Shown here piece after piece: positions 1-7,017 of a stretch of DNA of 64,000 bases. The translations under genes and the position numbers were made by a program. Origin of the DNA: Saccharopolyspora oryzae (GTDB taxonomy: Bacteria; Actinomycetota; Actinomycetes; Mycobacteriales; Pseudonocardiaceae); the NCBI RefSeq assembly GCF_027853915.1, contig NZ_JAQGLA010000006.1, positions 124,001-188,000 of the forward strand. Direction: 5' to 3'. The number at the start of each line of letters is the position of its first letter. Positions within the stretch are counted from its first letter, which is position 1. The notes under the pieces were generated by a model, which had not been told where the DNA came from, searched no databases, and saw only the letters and a program-made list of their open reading frames with translations.

Positions 1-500
1 TCGGCTTCCTCAACACCGGCCACCTGCTGGAGTACGCGGTGGGTGCGGACCAGCTCAAGAGCAACGTCAAGGATGTGGCGGGGTCGTTGAAGAAGCGCCT
101 GCCGGGTCCGGACGTGACGCAGGAGCAGCTGAAGAACCGTTCCTGGTGGAAGGGTCCGGAGCTGTTCGTGATCGTCGACGACTACGAGTTGGTGGCGCCG
201 CAGGGCAACAACCCGCTGGCTCCGCTGGCGGAGTTCATCCCGACGGCCAGCGATGTGGGTCTGCACATCATCCTGGCCCGCAACTCGGGTGGTGCGGGTC
301 GTGCGCTGTACGAGCCGTTGATCGGCAAGATGCGCGAGACGTCGGCCCCGGGTCTGGCGATGAGCGCGAACAAGGACGACGGCCAGCTGGTGGCGAACAT
401 CAAGTCCCGCCCGCTCCCGCCGGGTCGCGGTACCTTGGTGAGCCGCAGCCTGCGTGGTGGCCCGCAGATGATCCAGACGGCGTTCATCCCGCCGGAGTGA
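1..500 (+). CDS. eccC4: ESX-4 type VII secretion ATPase EccC, C-terminal end (partial)
   Basis: This is the 3' end of an FtsK/SpoIIIE-type motor ATPase; the reading frame is open from base 3 and the start lies outside the window. EccC proteins sit in the membrane and drive export of WXG100 proteins. The visible part is the end of the last ATPase domain: a Walker-B-like stretch (LFVIVDDYELVA) and the following PLAPLAEFIP and LHIILARNSGG segments are typical of EccC domain 3. Assignment to ESX-4 rests on context: an Hsp70-like Rv3446c homologue, two WXG100 genes, rplM, rpsI and glmM follow in the order known from mycobacterial ESX-4. A perfect 11-bp terminator follows the stop. A decayed copy of this 3' end lies at 1366-1575. 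Confidence 0.9.
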   Translation, partial: GFLNTGHLLEYAVGADQLKSNVKDVAGSLKKRLPGPDVTQEQLKNRSWWKGPELFVIVDDYELVAPQGNNPLAPLAEFIPTASDVGLHIILARNSGGAGRALYEPLIGKMRETSAPGLAMSANKDDGQLVANIKSRPLPPGRGTLVSRSLRGGPQMIQTAFIPPE

Positions 501-530
501 TCGTCGCGGCCTGACCGTCACGACGACGAG

Positions 531-565
531 AAACCCTCCCCAGCCTCGGCCGGGGAGGGTTTTTC
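531..565 (+). terminator. Intrinsic terminator of eccC
   Basis: AAACCCTCCCC at 531-541 pairs perfectly with GGGGAGGGTTT at 552-562 and runs into a T tract. It lies 30 bases after the eccC stop. Confidence 0.9.
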
Positions 566-747
566 GTTTCGTCTGTGCGAGATCATGTAGTTCGCCGACA
601 ATCAGGATTGTGGATTTCATCTATACGACGGTTGCAGCCTCGGTTAGCTTGGATCAGTGCAGTGGGAGAGTCGTCGTATAGCTGGCTGACGCCAATTGTT
701 GTTACCGGTAGCCATGGGCACTGCGTGTTGAAATATCAGCAGAATTG

Positions 748-783
748 CACGGCCACCGCGCGGCGTACCGCGCGGTGGCCGTG
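748..783 (-). terminator. Hairpin terminator of the small secreted protein gene
   Basis: A perfect 16-bp stem (748-763 with 768-783) and a 4-base loop lie just after the stop of the minus-strand gene at 799-1164. There is no clear T tract. The 180 bases between this hairpin and the eccC terminator hold no gene I can support. Confidence 0.75.
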
Positions 784-798
784 TCTGGATCTTGGTGA

Positions 799-1164
799 TC
801 AGCAGTGGTTGTTGACGTTGCCGGTCTCGTTGCCGACAAGGCCTCCACCCCACACCCAGAGGCCGCCGGCACTGTTGTCAGCCAGTACCCATTTGTTGTG
901 GGCGGCACCCCAGGCTTCCACGTAGCCGCCTTCCGACCAGCAGATGCCGACCAAAATCGCACCAGGAGGTGTGGTGCTGTGGATGGGGGCGTCTGGGTAT
1001 GGGGCGGTACGGGCAGGCAGGCCAGGGATGTCGTTGCGGACGGTCGTCCTGGTCTCCTGGGCGGAAATGCCTTGGTCGCTCGTAGCGGCCGAGGCAGCGG
1101 AAACAGGGGCAAGGGATAAGGCGGCGAACAGCGCTCCGAGGCAGACAGCGCTAATTTTCTTCAC
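799..1164 (-). CDS. Small secreted protein of unknown function
   Basis: 121 residues. The first 27 are a clear Sec signal peptide: Lys-Lys, a hydrophobic core, and an Ala-rich cleavage region (ASAAT). The mature protein is short, Gly/Trp-rich and has two cysteines (GICW and the C-terminal Cys), which suggests one disulfide. It starts with GTG, 6 bases after AGGAG. I do not recognise the family; small SH3-like or inhibitor folds are possible. The gene has its own 16-bp terminator and faces against eccC. It sits exactly between eccC and a decayed duplicate of the eccC 3' end, so it may have arrived in that rearrangement. The 200 bases upstream are unusually AT-rich for this genome and probably hold its promoter. 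Confidence 0.75.
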   Translation of the reverse strand: MKKISAVCLGALFAALSLAPVSAASAATSDQGISAQETRTTVRNDIPGLPARTAPYPDAPIHSTTPPGAILVGICWSEGGYVEAWGAAHNKWVLADNSAGGLWVWGGGLVGNETGNVNNHC

Positions 1165-1365
1165 GGAATTCTCCTGTGTGAACGGGCGATGGTATTTGTC
1201 ATGCGGCAGAACTGCGTTGATTCAGCTGTCGCAAGTTCGAATGCTAGCGAGGTGTTGATCATTTTGTAGGAGGAGCGGGTAAATGGATCAATGTCGCGTA
1301 CTTTTTGCCTCGGTGCGATGCGTAAATTTACGGGTTATCTAGGTGGTCGATTGTGCGTAGAAATG

Positions 1366-1510
1366 CGCATCCTGGCCCGCAACTCGGGTGGTTCGGGACG
1401 TGCGTTGTACGAGCAACTGATCGGCAAGATGCGCGAGACACCGACCCCGGCTCTGGCGCCTGCGCGGTGGCCCGCAGATGATCCAGACGGCGTTCATCCC
1501 GCCGGAGTGA
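1366..1510 (+). pseudogene. Decayed duplicate of the eccC 3' end
   Basis: The sequence from about 1366 repeats eccC positions 270-500 with scattered substitutions, from the ILARNSGG segment to the stop. An internal deletion matching eccC 360-448 (89 bases) shifts the reading frame, so the copy encodes nothing functional. The homology continues through the stop and the downstream terminator (1535-1572 matches 531-562). Confidence 0.85.
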
Positions 1511-1534
1511 TCGTCACGGCCTGACCGTCACGAC

Positions 1535-1572
1535 GAGAAACCCTCCCCGGCCTCGGCAGGGGAGGGTTTCTC
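1535..1572 (+). terminator. Duplicated eccC terminator
   Basis: A 14-bp perfect stem (1535-1548 with 1559-1572) that corresponds to the eccC terminator at 531-562 and came with the duplicated 3' fragment. Confidence 0.85.
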
Positions 1573-1634
1573 GTTCTTCGGGGGACGGCGGCCAGGCGCG
1601 GGGAGGGGGTCGCGCCCGGCCGCCGGGATGGGCC

Positions 1635-1670
1635 GGTGCGGCACGTGGCCGGGGGATGTCGTGCCGCACC
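1635..1670 (-). terminator. Hairpin terminator of the small membrane protein gene
   Basis: GGTGCGGCACG at 1635-1645 pairs with 1660-1670, 15 bases past the stop of the gene at 1685-1957. Confidence 0.7.
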
Positions 1671-1684
1671 GACCCGGTCTGGGG

Positions 1685-1957
1685 TTACAGGCGCAGGTGG
1701 TGGCGACCGGTGGGTTGGTCGTCGGGGTCGAAGTCGGAGAACTGGGGTTGTGGTGGTTCTGCTGGTGGTTGTGGGGTTATGGCTCGGTTTTCGGCTTCGA
1801 TGTCGGCTATGAGGTGCCAGACGGTGTACTCGCCGTCGCCTGTTCCTGCGTGCTGACCTGCGGCGAGGCGTAGTCCGGGGACGGGGATGTGGGTGATGAG
1901 CAGGGCGAGGATGAGCAGGTTGAACAGGATGAAGGTGCTCAGCTGGATCCAGAACAT
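1685..1957 (-). CDS. Small single-pass membrane protein, unknown function
   Basis: 90 residues with one N-terminal membrane segment (about residues 4-28, FILFNLLILALLI) and a polar Pro/Gln-rich tail. A good ribosome site (GGAAGGA) lies 7 bases before the ATG. It follows the zinc-finger-like gene at 2048-2266 on the same strand, and both diverge from the helix-turn-helix gene at 2402. I do not recognise the family. Confidence 0.7.
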   Translation of the reverse strand: MFWIQLSTFILFNLLILALLITHIPVPGLRLAAGQHAGTGDGEYTVWHLIADIEAENRAITPQPPAEPPQPQFSDFDPDDQPTGRHHLRL

Positions 1958-2000
1958 GGCTTTGTCCTTCCAAATGCGGTGTTGTGGCTGGTCAGGTTTC

Positions 2001-2040
2001 GTGAGTGCGGATGGTGGTAAGAGCGACCATCGTCACTCAC
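2001..2040 (-). terminator. GTGAG-armed hairpin, terminator of the zinc-finger-like gene
   Basis: 2001-2015 pairs with 2026-2040 with two mismatches; the outer arms are GTGAGTG and CACTCAC. The loop region (GATGGTGGTAAGA) resembles the hairpin at 48821-48864. Confidence 0.7.
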
Positions 2041-2047
2041 GCAGACG

Positions 2048-2266
2048 TCAGGGCTGTGCGGCGAGGACGCGCCAGCAGTCCATGCAGGTCTGCTCCCGCA
2101 CCCAGTCCACTTCGGACCGGTCGTGGAGTTCCGAGGCCTCGGCTTCCGCACCGCAGTAGGCCTCGACGGTGTCTTCTGGCGGAGATTTCGTTGCTGCGAT
2201 GGGAAAAGCGTGACGACCACCGGTGACCGGGCGCCACACGTAGGTCAAGTAACCGGGAGTGGACAC
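2048..2266 (-). CDS. Small zinc-finger-like protein
   Basis: 72 residues. The pattern VEAYCG near the middle, then SEVDW and CMDCW near the C-terminus, looks like the short Cys-pair proteins that often accompany helix-turn-helix/DUF397 loci in Pseudonocardiales. I chose the GTG at 2266 because GGAGG lies 6 bases upstream; an ATG 39 bases further upstream lacks such a site. It is divergent from the regulator at 2402 and shares a 135-base promoter region with it. Zinc binding is inferred from the cysteines only. Confidence 0.75.
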   Translation of the reverse strand: MSTPGYLTYVWRPVTGGRHAFPIAATKSPPEDTVEAYCGAEAEASELHDRSEVDWVREQTCMDCWRVLAAQP

Positions 2267-2328
2267 GGGCGACCTCCGTTGCTGAACTCGTGACTCCGTG
2301 TGCAATGCTGATTTCAGCGGGTAACGTC

Positions 2329-2341
2329 TGTTGCTGCAACA
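2329..2341. promoter_or_regulatory. Candidate operator in the divergent promoter region
   Basis: TGTTGCTGCAACA is a perfect 13-base inverted repeat with one central base, between the divergent zinc-finger-like and helix-turn-helix genes. It may be a binding site of the regulator at 2402-3241. Confidence 0.35.
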
Positions 2342-2401
2342 ACCCGGCGAGACTGCAACCTGATCAAGCTACGCGGTGTCACTCCAAGGGAGGGAATGCT
2401 T

Positions 2402-3241
2402 GTGCCACGCAAGAAGCCTGGCGTTCGGGCTCGGGGACTTGGAGCTGAGCTTGCGGCGTTGCGCGAGGCGGCTGGACTTACGGTCACGGCCGTCGCCGCG
2501 AAGCTCGACTGGTCGAAGTCCACTCTGTCCCGTTTGGAGAACGGGCTGCGCAACATCGTTCCGGAGGAAGTGTCTGCGCTGCTCGCGCTGTACGAGGTGA
2601 CGGGCGTCGAAAGAGATCGACTTATCGGGATGAGCCGGAACCTCGGCGAGCCGGGTTGGTGGGCGGTCGGCCTTCCCGGGCTGCCGTCGGAATCAGCGAC
2701 TCTTGCGAGCTACGAAGCCGAAGCATCCCGCATGGTCAGCTGGGAGCCGATGCTGATTCCTGGTCTGTTGCAGACCCTGGAGTATTCGCGGTCCTTCATG
2801 CTCGCTGACGGCATCACGCCGAGTCAGGCGGAACTTCGCTTGACCGCGCGGCTTCGCCGTCAGCAGGTCCTCCGCCGCTCGGGGATTGAATACGTCGGCC
2901 TGATCAGCGAGGCCGCGCTCCGCGCGGTCGTTGGTGGTCCCGAGGTGATGCTGGAACAACTTCGCCACTTGCGGGAAGTTGCCAAGCTGAAAGCGGTCTC
3001 GGTGCGGGTTGTTCCGACTCGATCCTGCGCGCATCCCGGGATGGTGGGCGGGTTCCAGCTGATGGAGTTCCCATCGGCTCGTCCCGTCGTGCACGTCGAA
3101 CTGGCCAGGACTGCTGTCTTCCTCGATGAAGCGCCGATAACTGGCCCTTACCGGGAAGCGCTGGAACGTATCGACTCGGTGGCATTGAATGCGAGAGAAT
3201 CTCAGCACCTGATGGAGGACATCGTGCGGGAGCTGAGGTAG
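2402..3241 (+). CDS. XRE-type helix-turn-helix regulator with DUF5753 domain
   Basis: 279 residues. Residues about 12-65 form an XRE DNA-binding domain (LGAELAALREAAGLTVTAVA, then KSTLSRLENG). Residues about 90-270 match the DUF5753 ligand or effector domain found in this large actinomycete family (WEPMLIPGLLQTLEYSR). GTG at 2402 is preferred over the in-frame ATG at 2396, because the GGGAGGG site ends only one base before that ATG. The next gene encodes a DUF397 protein 4 bases downstream, the usual partner of these regulators. Members control development and antibiotic production in Streptomyces; the target here is unknown. Confidence 0.88.
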   Translation: MPRKKPGVRARGLGAELAALREAAGLTVTAVAAKLDWSKSTLSRLENGLRNIVPEEVSALLALYEVTGVERDRLIGMSRNLGEPGWWAVGLPGLPSESATLASYEAEASRMVSWEPMLIPGLLQTLEYSRSFMLADGITPSQAELRLTARLRRQQVLRRSGIEYVGLISEAALRAVVGGPEVMLEQLRHLREVAKLKAVSVRVVPTRSCAHPGMVGGFQLMEFPSARPVVHVELARTAVFLDEAPITGPYREALERIDSVALNARESQHLMEDIVRELR

Positions 3242-3245
3242 CGCA

Positions 3246-3488
3246 GTGATGGACTGGTCCCGAGCAGAGTGGCGAAAGTCAACCAGGTCGGGATCGACCT
3301 CGAACTGCGTCGAAGTCGCTTGGTTGAAGTCCTCCTATAGCGGCGCCCAAGGGGACTGCGTTGAGGTGGCGTTGGAGCCCGAGGTGGTTGGGGTTCGGGA
3401 CTCGAAGGACCGGGGTGGGGCTGTGCTGACGTTCCCCCGGGCGCAGTGGGTGGCGTTCATCTCAGGATTGCGGGATCAGCGCAGGTAG
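3246..3488 (+). CDS. DUF397 protein with a duplicated N-terminal motif
   Basis: 80 residues. The DUF397 signature (W-x-KSSYSG...CVEVA...VRDSK...L-F) is complete from about residue 26. A truncated extra copy precedes it (WRKSTRSGSTSNCVEVA, residues 9-25), so the first third of the domain is repeated. These proteins pair with the upstream XRE/DUF5753 regulator, which sits 4 bases away and is surely co-transcribed. Confidence 0.88.
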   Translation: MMDWSRAEWRKSTRSGSTSNCVEVAWLKSSYSGAQGDCVEVALEPEVVGVRDSKDRGGAVLTFPRAQWVAFISGLRDQRR

Positions 3489-3624
3489 ATAGGGCTGTTT
3501 GGGTGGTTCGTGGAAGATGTTTCACGAACGTTGTCCGTGTTGAGGGCGTGCTCTTGTACTCTCTGCGGTCGTGATCACACCAGCGTGTGACTTGCTCTGA
3601 TCACGATCGTGGGGAGGGGGCTCC

Positions 3625-4044
3625 GTGACAACGGGGATGGAAGGCCTCGCAGCTGGCGCCAGCGCGCTCGCAGGACAGGCCCAAGGCCTGCGCGCTGCAG
3701 TCGACAGCGGCAAGCTCGTGATGAATCCGGAGGCCGCAGAGGCCGTCGCCAAGGTCTACGAGGACAAGGCCGAAAACTTCAACCGGCACCTCCGTGACGC
3801 CAACCAGTTGGTCGTGAACAGTGTCTACGGGGACTGCAACATCGGGCGCGAGCTGGAGCGGAAATTCAACGAGAAGGTTCGAGGCCCAGGGGGCGGCCAG
3901 GGGCAAGATGCCGCAGGGCTGATCCCGATTCTGCGAAAGATGCAGGAGATCCTGAAAAACATGGCTCAGGCATACCGCGATTCGGCGCGGGAGATTCAGG
4001 GCAGGGACGAAGAGCACGCTCGCGAACTGAAGCGGAACATCTGA
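3625..4044 (+). CDS. Helical ESX-associated protein, first gene of a four-gene operon
   Basis: 139 residues, almost wholly helical by composition, without signal peptide or membrane segment. GTG start after a GGGGAGGGGG ribosome site. It resembles WXG100/PE-like secreted helical hairpins in size and character but lacks a clear W-x-G. It leads an operon with a DUF3558-type lipoprotein (5 bases downstream), a Gly-rich PPE-like protein and EspG, which strongly suggests a type VII secretion role, as substrate or partner. Confidence 0.65.
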   Translation: MTTGMEGLAAGASALAGQAQGLRAAVDSGKLVMNPEAAEAVAKVYEDKAENFNRHLRDANQLVVNSVYGDCNIGRELERKFNEKVRGPGGGQGQDAAGLIPILRKMQEILKNMAQAYRDSAREIQGRDEEHARELKRNI

Positions 4045-4048
4045 TCTG

Positions 4049-4585
4049 ATGGTGGGTATGCGTACAACACGTGTCGCAGCTGTAGCGGCTGCAGGTATCG
4101 CGACTCTCCTCCTGTCTGCCTGCTCGGGTGGGCAAACGGGAGGGAACCCGGAGACGACTTCTGCAGCCTCCAGCGGCTTGGCGGGCTTTGACCCATGCAC
4201 TGCCCTGAGCTCCTCAGAACTGCAGAATCTGGGCGTTTCGGGCGAGAGCAAGCCGTATAACAAGCAGGGCGAGGTTGGTTGTGACTACGAGGGCGACGAC
4301 CTTCTGCTCACGGTCCTGAAAGCCGAGGGCCGGGATCTGGCGGCTTGGGAGGGGCGTCGCAACAACTTTGACAGCCTCACCAAGAATGACGTTGGTGGTC
4401 GTCAGGGTCTTCAGGGCATCGCTCTCGGTGGAACGGGACAGGGCGTCTGCAACCAGTTCGTCGATGCTGGCAAGGACTCGCTTGACATCGTGGTCGTCCT
4501 CGAATCGGACCGGGTCAAGGACACCGACCCCTGTGCGAAGGCGCTGGAGGTTGCGCAGGTCGTCGAGCAGAAGCTGCCGAAGTAG
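4049..4585 (+). CDS. DUF3558-type lipoprotein
   Basis: 178 residues. The signal peptide ends in a lipobox (LLLSACSGG, Cys about residue 25), so the protein is probably anchored outside the membrane. The body fits the DUF3558 pattern, FDPCTALSSSEL near the start and paired cysteines (VGCDYEG and GVCNQF). An alternative start is the ATG at 4058. These lipoproteins are common in actinomycetes and often stand near ESX genes; the function is unknown. Confidence 0.8.
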   Translation: MVGMRTTRVAAVAAAGIATLLLSACSGGQTGGNPETTSAASSGLAGFDPCTALSSSELQNLGVSGESKPYNKQGEVGCDYEGDDLLLTVLKAEGRDLAAWEGRRNNFDSLTKNDVGGRQGLQGIALGGTGQGVCNQFVDAGKDSLDIVVVLESDRVKDTDPCAKALEVAQVVEQKLPK

Positions 4586-4607
4586 GGCTTAGCCGAGGGG
4601 GAACGGC

Positions 4608-5993
4608 ATGGTTGACATTCTTGGGGAGGGACGCGACCTCCTCGCGAGAGCCACGGGTATAGGTGAAACCCGGGCCGAGGAGCAGGCTCGCATTCGGCAG
4701 ACTGTTGCCACTGCTGCCAGCCAGGCGCGCAGTCAGCAGTTGGCTCAACAGCAGCAGGGCCTGAACATTCAGGGCACTGACCCAGCGTCGATTACTCAGC
4801 ATGACAACTGGAATGACTGGGATCACGCTCGGTTGTACAACCAGCTTGGCCAGTCGCTGCAGCCCAAAGACATCCTTGCCAACGGCCAGGACTGGGTGTC
4901 GCTGGGCGAGGGGATCGCAGAGGAACTCGCTGATCTCGATGCCCTGACGCGCCAGGCCGCTGGTGACGGGATGCAGGGTGAGGCTGCTGAGGCTGGTCTT
5001 GGAGCGGCGAAGCCGTTGCAGGAGTGGGGACAGGCGTTCGGCGACTCTGTTCGCGGTACTGGGTTGAAGATCCAGGAAGCCGGGAACGCTGCTGCTCAGA
5101 CCAAGTCGACCCTGGAGCCGCCGAAGGAGTTTGACAGTTGGCGGAACGGGGTTCGCACCGTTGTCATGCCGGGTGTCGGACTCCTCGACGGTGCTCAGCA
5201 GATGCAGGAGCAGCGGGAGGCCACTGCTCAGGCTCGGCAGCTCGTTCAGAACGTCTACGCCGCCGGGTACCAGTCCGTCGACACCAGCACTCCGTCGTTC
5301 CCTCCGCCTGTTGATCCGTTGAACCCTCCTCCGCCGCCGGATCAGGGGCGGAGCAATCCGCAAGGGATTTCCGGGCATCCGTCCGGGATTTCCGGCGGGC
5401 ATCCGTCCGGGAGCGTTCCGGGTGGCGGCAGTGTTCCCGGCGGCGGCGGTATCCCCGGCGGCACAGGCTCGTCCAGTTTGGATGGTCGTGGGCCCGGCGG
5501 CTACACGCCTCCGGCGCAGAGCAGCTCGCAGTGGGCCGGGCAGCCGAACATGCCCGGGCCGGGGATGGCTCCTCCTCCCGGTGCCGGTAACCCTCCGCCC
5601 GGTGCTGGTGGCGGGTTCATGGGCGGGATGCCGCCCGGTGGCGCTGGCGGGATGGGCGCCGGCGGTGGTCGCGGTGCCGGTGCTGGGGGCATGGGTGCCG
5701 GTGGTCGTGCCGGTGTCGGTGGGCCCGGCATGGGCGCTGGTGGTCGAGCAGGCATGGGCGGACCCGGCGGCGGCGCCGGAGCCGCCGGTGCGGGCGCTGC
5801 CGGTGGAGCTGGGGCCGCTGGTCGTGGCGGCGGGGCCGGTGCGGGCGCTGGTGCCGGTGCTGGTCGCGGCGGCAAGGGCGGCAGCGAGGACCAGGAGCAC
5901 GAGCGTCCGAGCTGGCTCGAGGAGCAGGACGACATCTGGATGGACGACATGCCCAAGACCGCTCCGCCGGTCTTCGGTGACTGGGGCAACTGA
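4608..5993 (+). CDS. PPE-like ESX substrate with Gly/Pro-rich tail
   Basis: 461 residues. The first 210 are helical, with a WNDWDHARLYNQL segment and Gln/Ala-rich coils. Residues about 225-435 are low-complexity Gly/Pro/Ala sequence (GAGG, GMGAGGRAG repeats). The last 30 are acidic and Trp-rich (SWLEEQDDIWMDDM). The layout, helical N-terminal domain plus Gly-rich tail, matches PPE/EspB-like substrates of type VII systems. The next gene encodes EspG, the cytosolic chaperone of PPE proteins, 12 bases downstream. The GC-rich repeats make this gene prone to length variation. Confidence 0.7.
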   Translation: MVDILGEGRDLLARATGIGETRAEEQARIRQTVATAASQARSQQLAQQQQGLNIQGTDPASITQHDNWNDWDHARLYNQLGQSLQPKDILANGQDWVSLGEGIAEELADLDALTRQAAGDGMQGEAAEAGLGAAKPLQEWGQAFGDSVRGTGLKIQEAGNAAAQTKSTLEPPKEFDSWRNGVRTVVMPGVGLLDGAQQMQEQREATAQARQLVQNVYAAGYQSVDTSTPSFPPPVDPLNPPPPPDQGRSNPQGISGHPSGISGGHPSGSVPGGGSVPGGGGIPGGTGSSSLDGRGPGGYTPPAQSSSQWAGQPNMPGPGMAPPPGAGNPPPGAGGGFMGGMPPGGAGGMGAGGGRGAGAGGMGAGGRAGVGGPGMGAGGRAGMGGPGGGAGAAGAGAAGGAGAAGRGGGAGAGAGAGAGRGGKGGSEDQEHERPSWLEEQDDIWMDDMPKTAPPVFGDWGN

Positions 5994-6004
5994 CGGGGGT
6001 AAGC

Positions 6005-6829
6005 GTGTCCGAGCGATGGCTGCTGCCACCGCTGTGGTTCGACTTCTGCTGGGAGATCGGGCGTTTCGACGAGTACCCGTTCCCGATCGCGGTGCGGTCG
6101 CACGGCGCGACGATGGAAGAGCGCGCCGTGCTGCGCCAGCGGGCCCTGCCCGAGATGCAGGCCGCAGGACTGCTCGGCGGGAACGGTCTCGCGCCGCGCT
6201 TCGCGCAGGTCCTCGGGCTGCTGGCCAAGCCCGGCCTGTGGATCGAAGGGATCTGGTCGCCCGACGAGACCTCCGCGGCGCCGGTCCGGATGATGTCGGT
6301 GGCCAGCGAAGAAGGCGCGGTGCTGCTCGTCCAGGACCCGGGGGAGTCCGAGAGCCACGGCGGTGACCTGCGCATCTCCGTGCACCCGCGGACCTCGCCG
6401 GTCGCGGCGGCGATCCAGGGCATGCCCCCGGTGCCGCCCGGGAAGCGCCCGCGGCTGGCGGTTCCGTTCGCCGACCTCGCGCCGAAGCAGGAGCGCCGGG
6501 CCGACGAGAACTTCGAAGAGCTGGACATGATGCAGTCGGCCGCGCCGGCCCGGCCCAAGCAGTCCGGCGCCGACGCGCTGCGCGCGGTCCTGGAAGAACC
6601 GCACCTGCGCGACGGCCAGTTCGCGGTGAACATGCGGGACCGGCACGGCCGCACGCGTCGCTCCCAGGTGCTCAAGTGGTTCGACGCCCGCGAGCCCGAC
6701 GGCCGCTACGGCGTGACCCAGCAGCAGCGCCCCGGCGTCGGCGCCGAGCTCGTGCTGGCCCCGCTCGCTCCACCGGACCTGGGCAAAGCCCTGGAGAACC
6801 GGGTCAACGAGGTCCGCACCGCGGCCTGA
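6005..6829 (+). CDS. espG: EspG-family ESX secretion chaperone
   Basis: 274 residues with no membrane segment. The start (LPPLWFDFCWEIGRFDEYPFPI) and the overall pattern fit the EspG family, cytosolic chaperones that bind PPE-type substrates at the tip and keep them soluble for ESX export. GTG start after GGGGG. Its place directly after a PPE-like gene supports a dedicated substrate-chaperone pair. The family is divergent outside mycobacteria, so substrate choice is inferred from position only. Confidence 0.8.
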   Translation: MSERWLLPPLWFDFCWEIGRFDEYPFPIAVRSHGATMEERAVLRQRALPEMQAAGLLGGNGLAPRFAQVLGLLAKPGLWIEGIWSPDETSAAPVRMMSVASEEGAVLLVQDPGESESHGGDLRISVHPRTSPVAAAIQGMPPVPPGKRPRLAVPFADLAPKQERRADENFEELDMMQSAAPARPKQSGADALRAVLEEPHLRDGQFAVNMRDRHGRTRRSQVLKWFDAREPDGRYGVTQQQRPGVGAELVLAPLAPPDLGKALENRVNEVRTAA

Positions 6830-6835
6830 CCCGGA

Positions 6836-6865
6836 ACCCGGGGTCGTCACCAGCGGTGACCGGGT
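6836..6865 (+). terminator. Weak hairpin after espG
   Basis: GTCACC at 6846-6851 pairs with GGTGAC at 6855-6860, and ACCCG with CGGGT outside a five-base bulge. It may end the four-gene operon. Confidence 0.4.
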
Positions 6866-7017
6866 CCGGCTTGAGGCCCTCGATCCGGGGCAGATGTTGG
6901 TGTGCTCGCCCCCTTAACCTCTAGGGTGCTCGGGGGGAGTCGGCGCGTCGAGCGATCGACGGTCGGACGACGACGTCGCCAGGAGCAGGGGCTCCGGCGA
7001 CGGTGAAGGAGTTCTGG

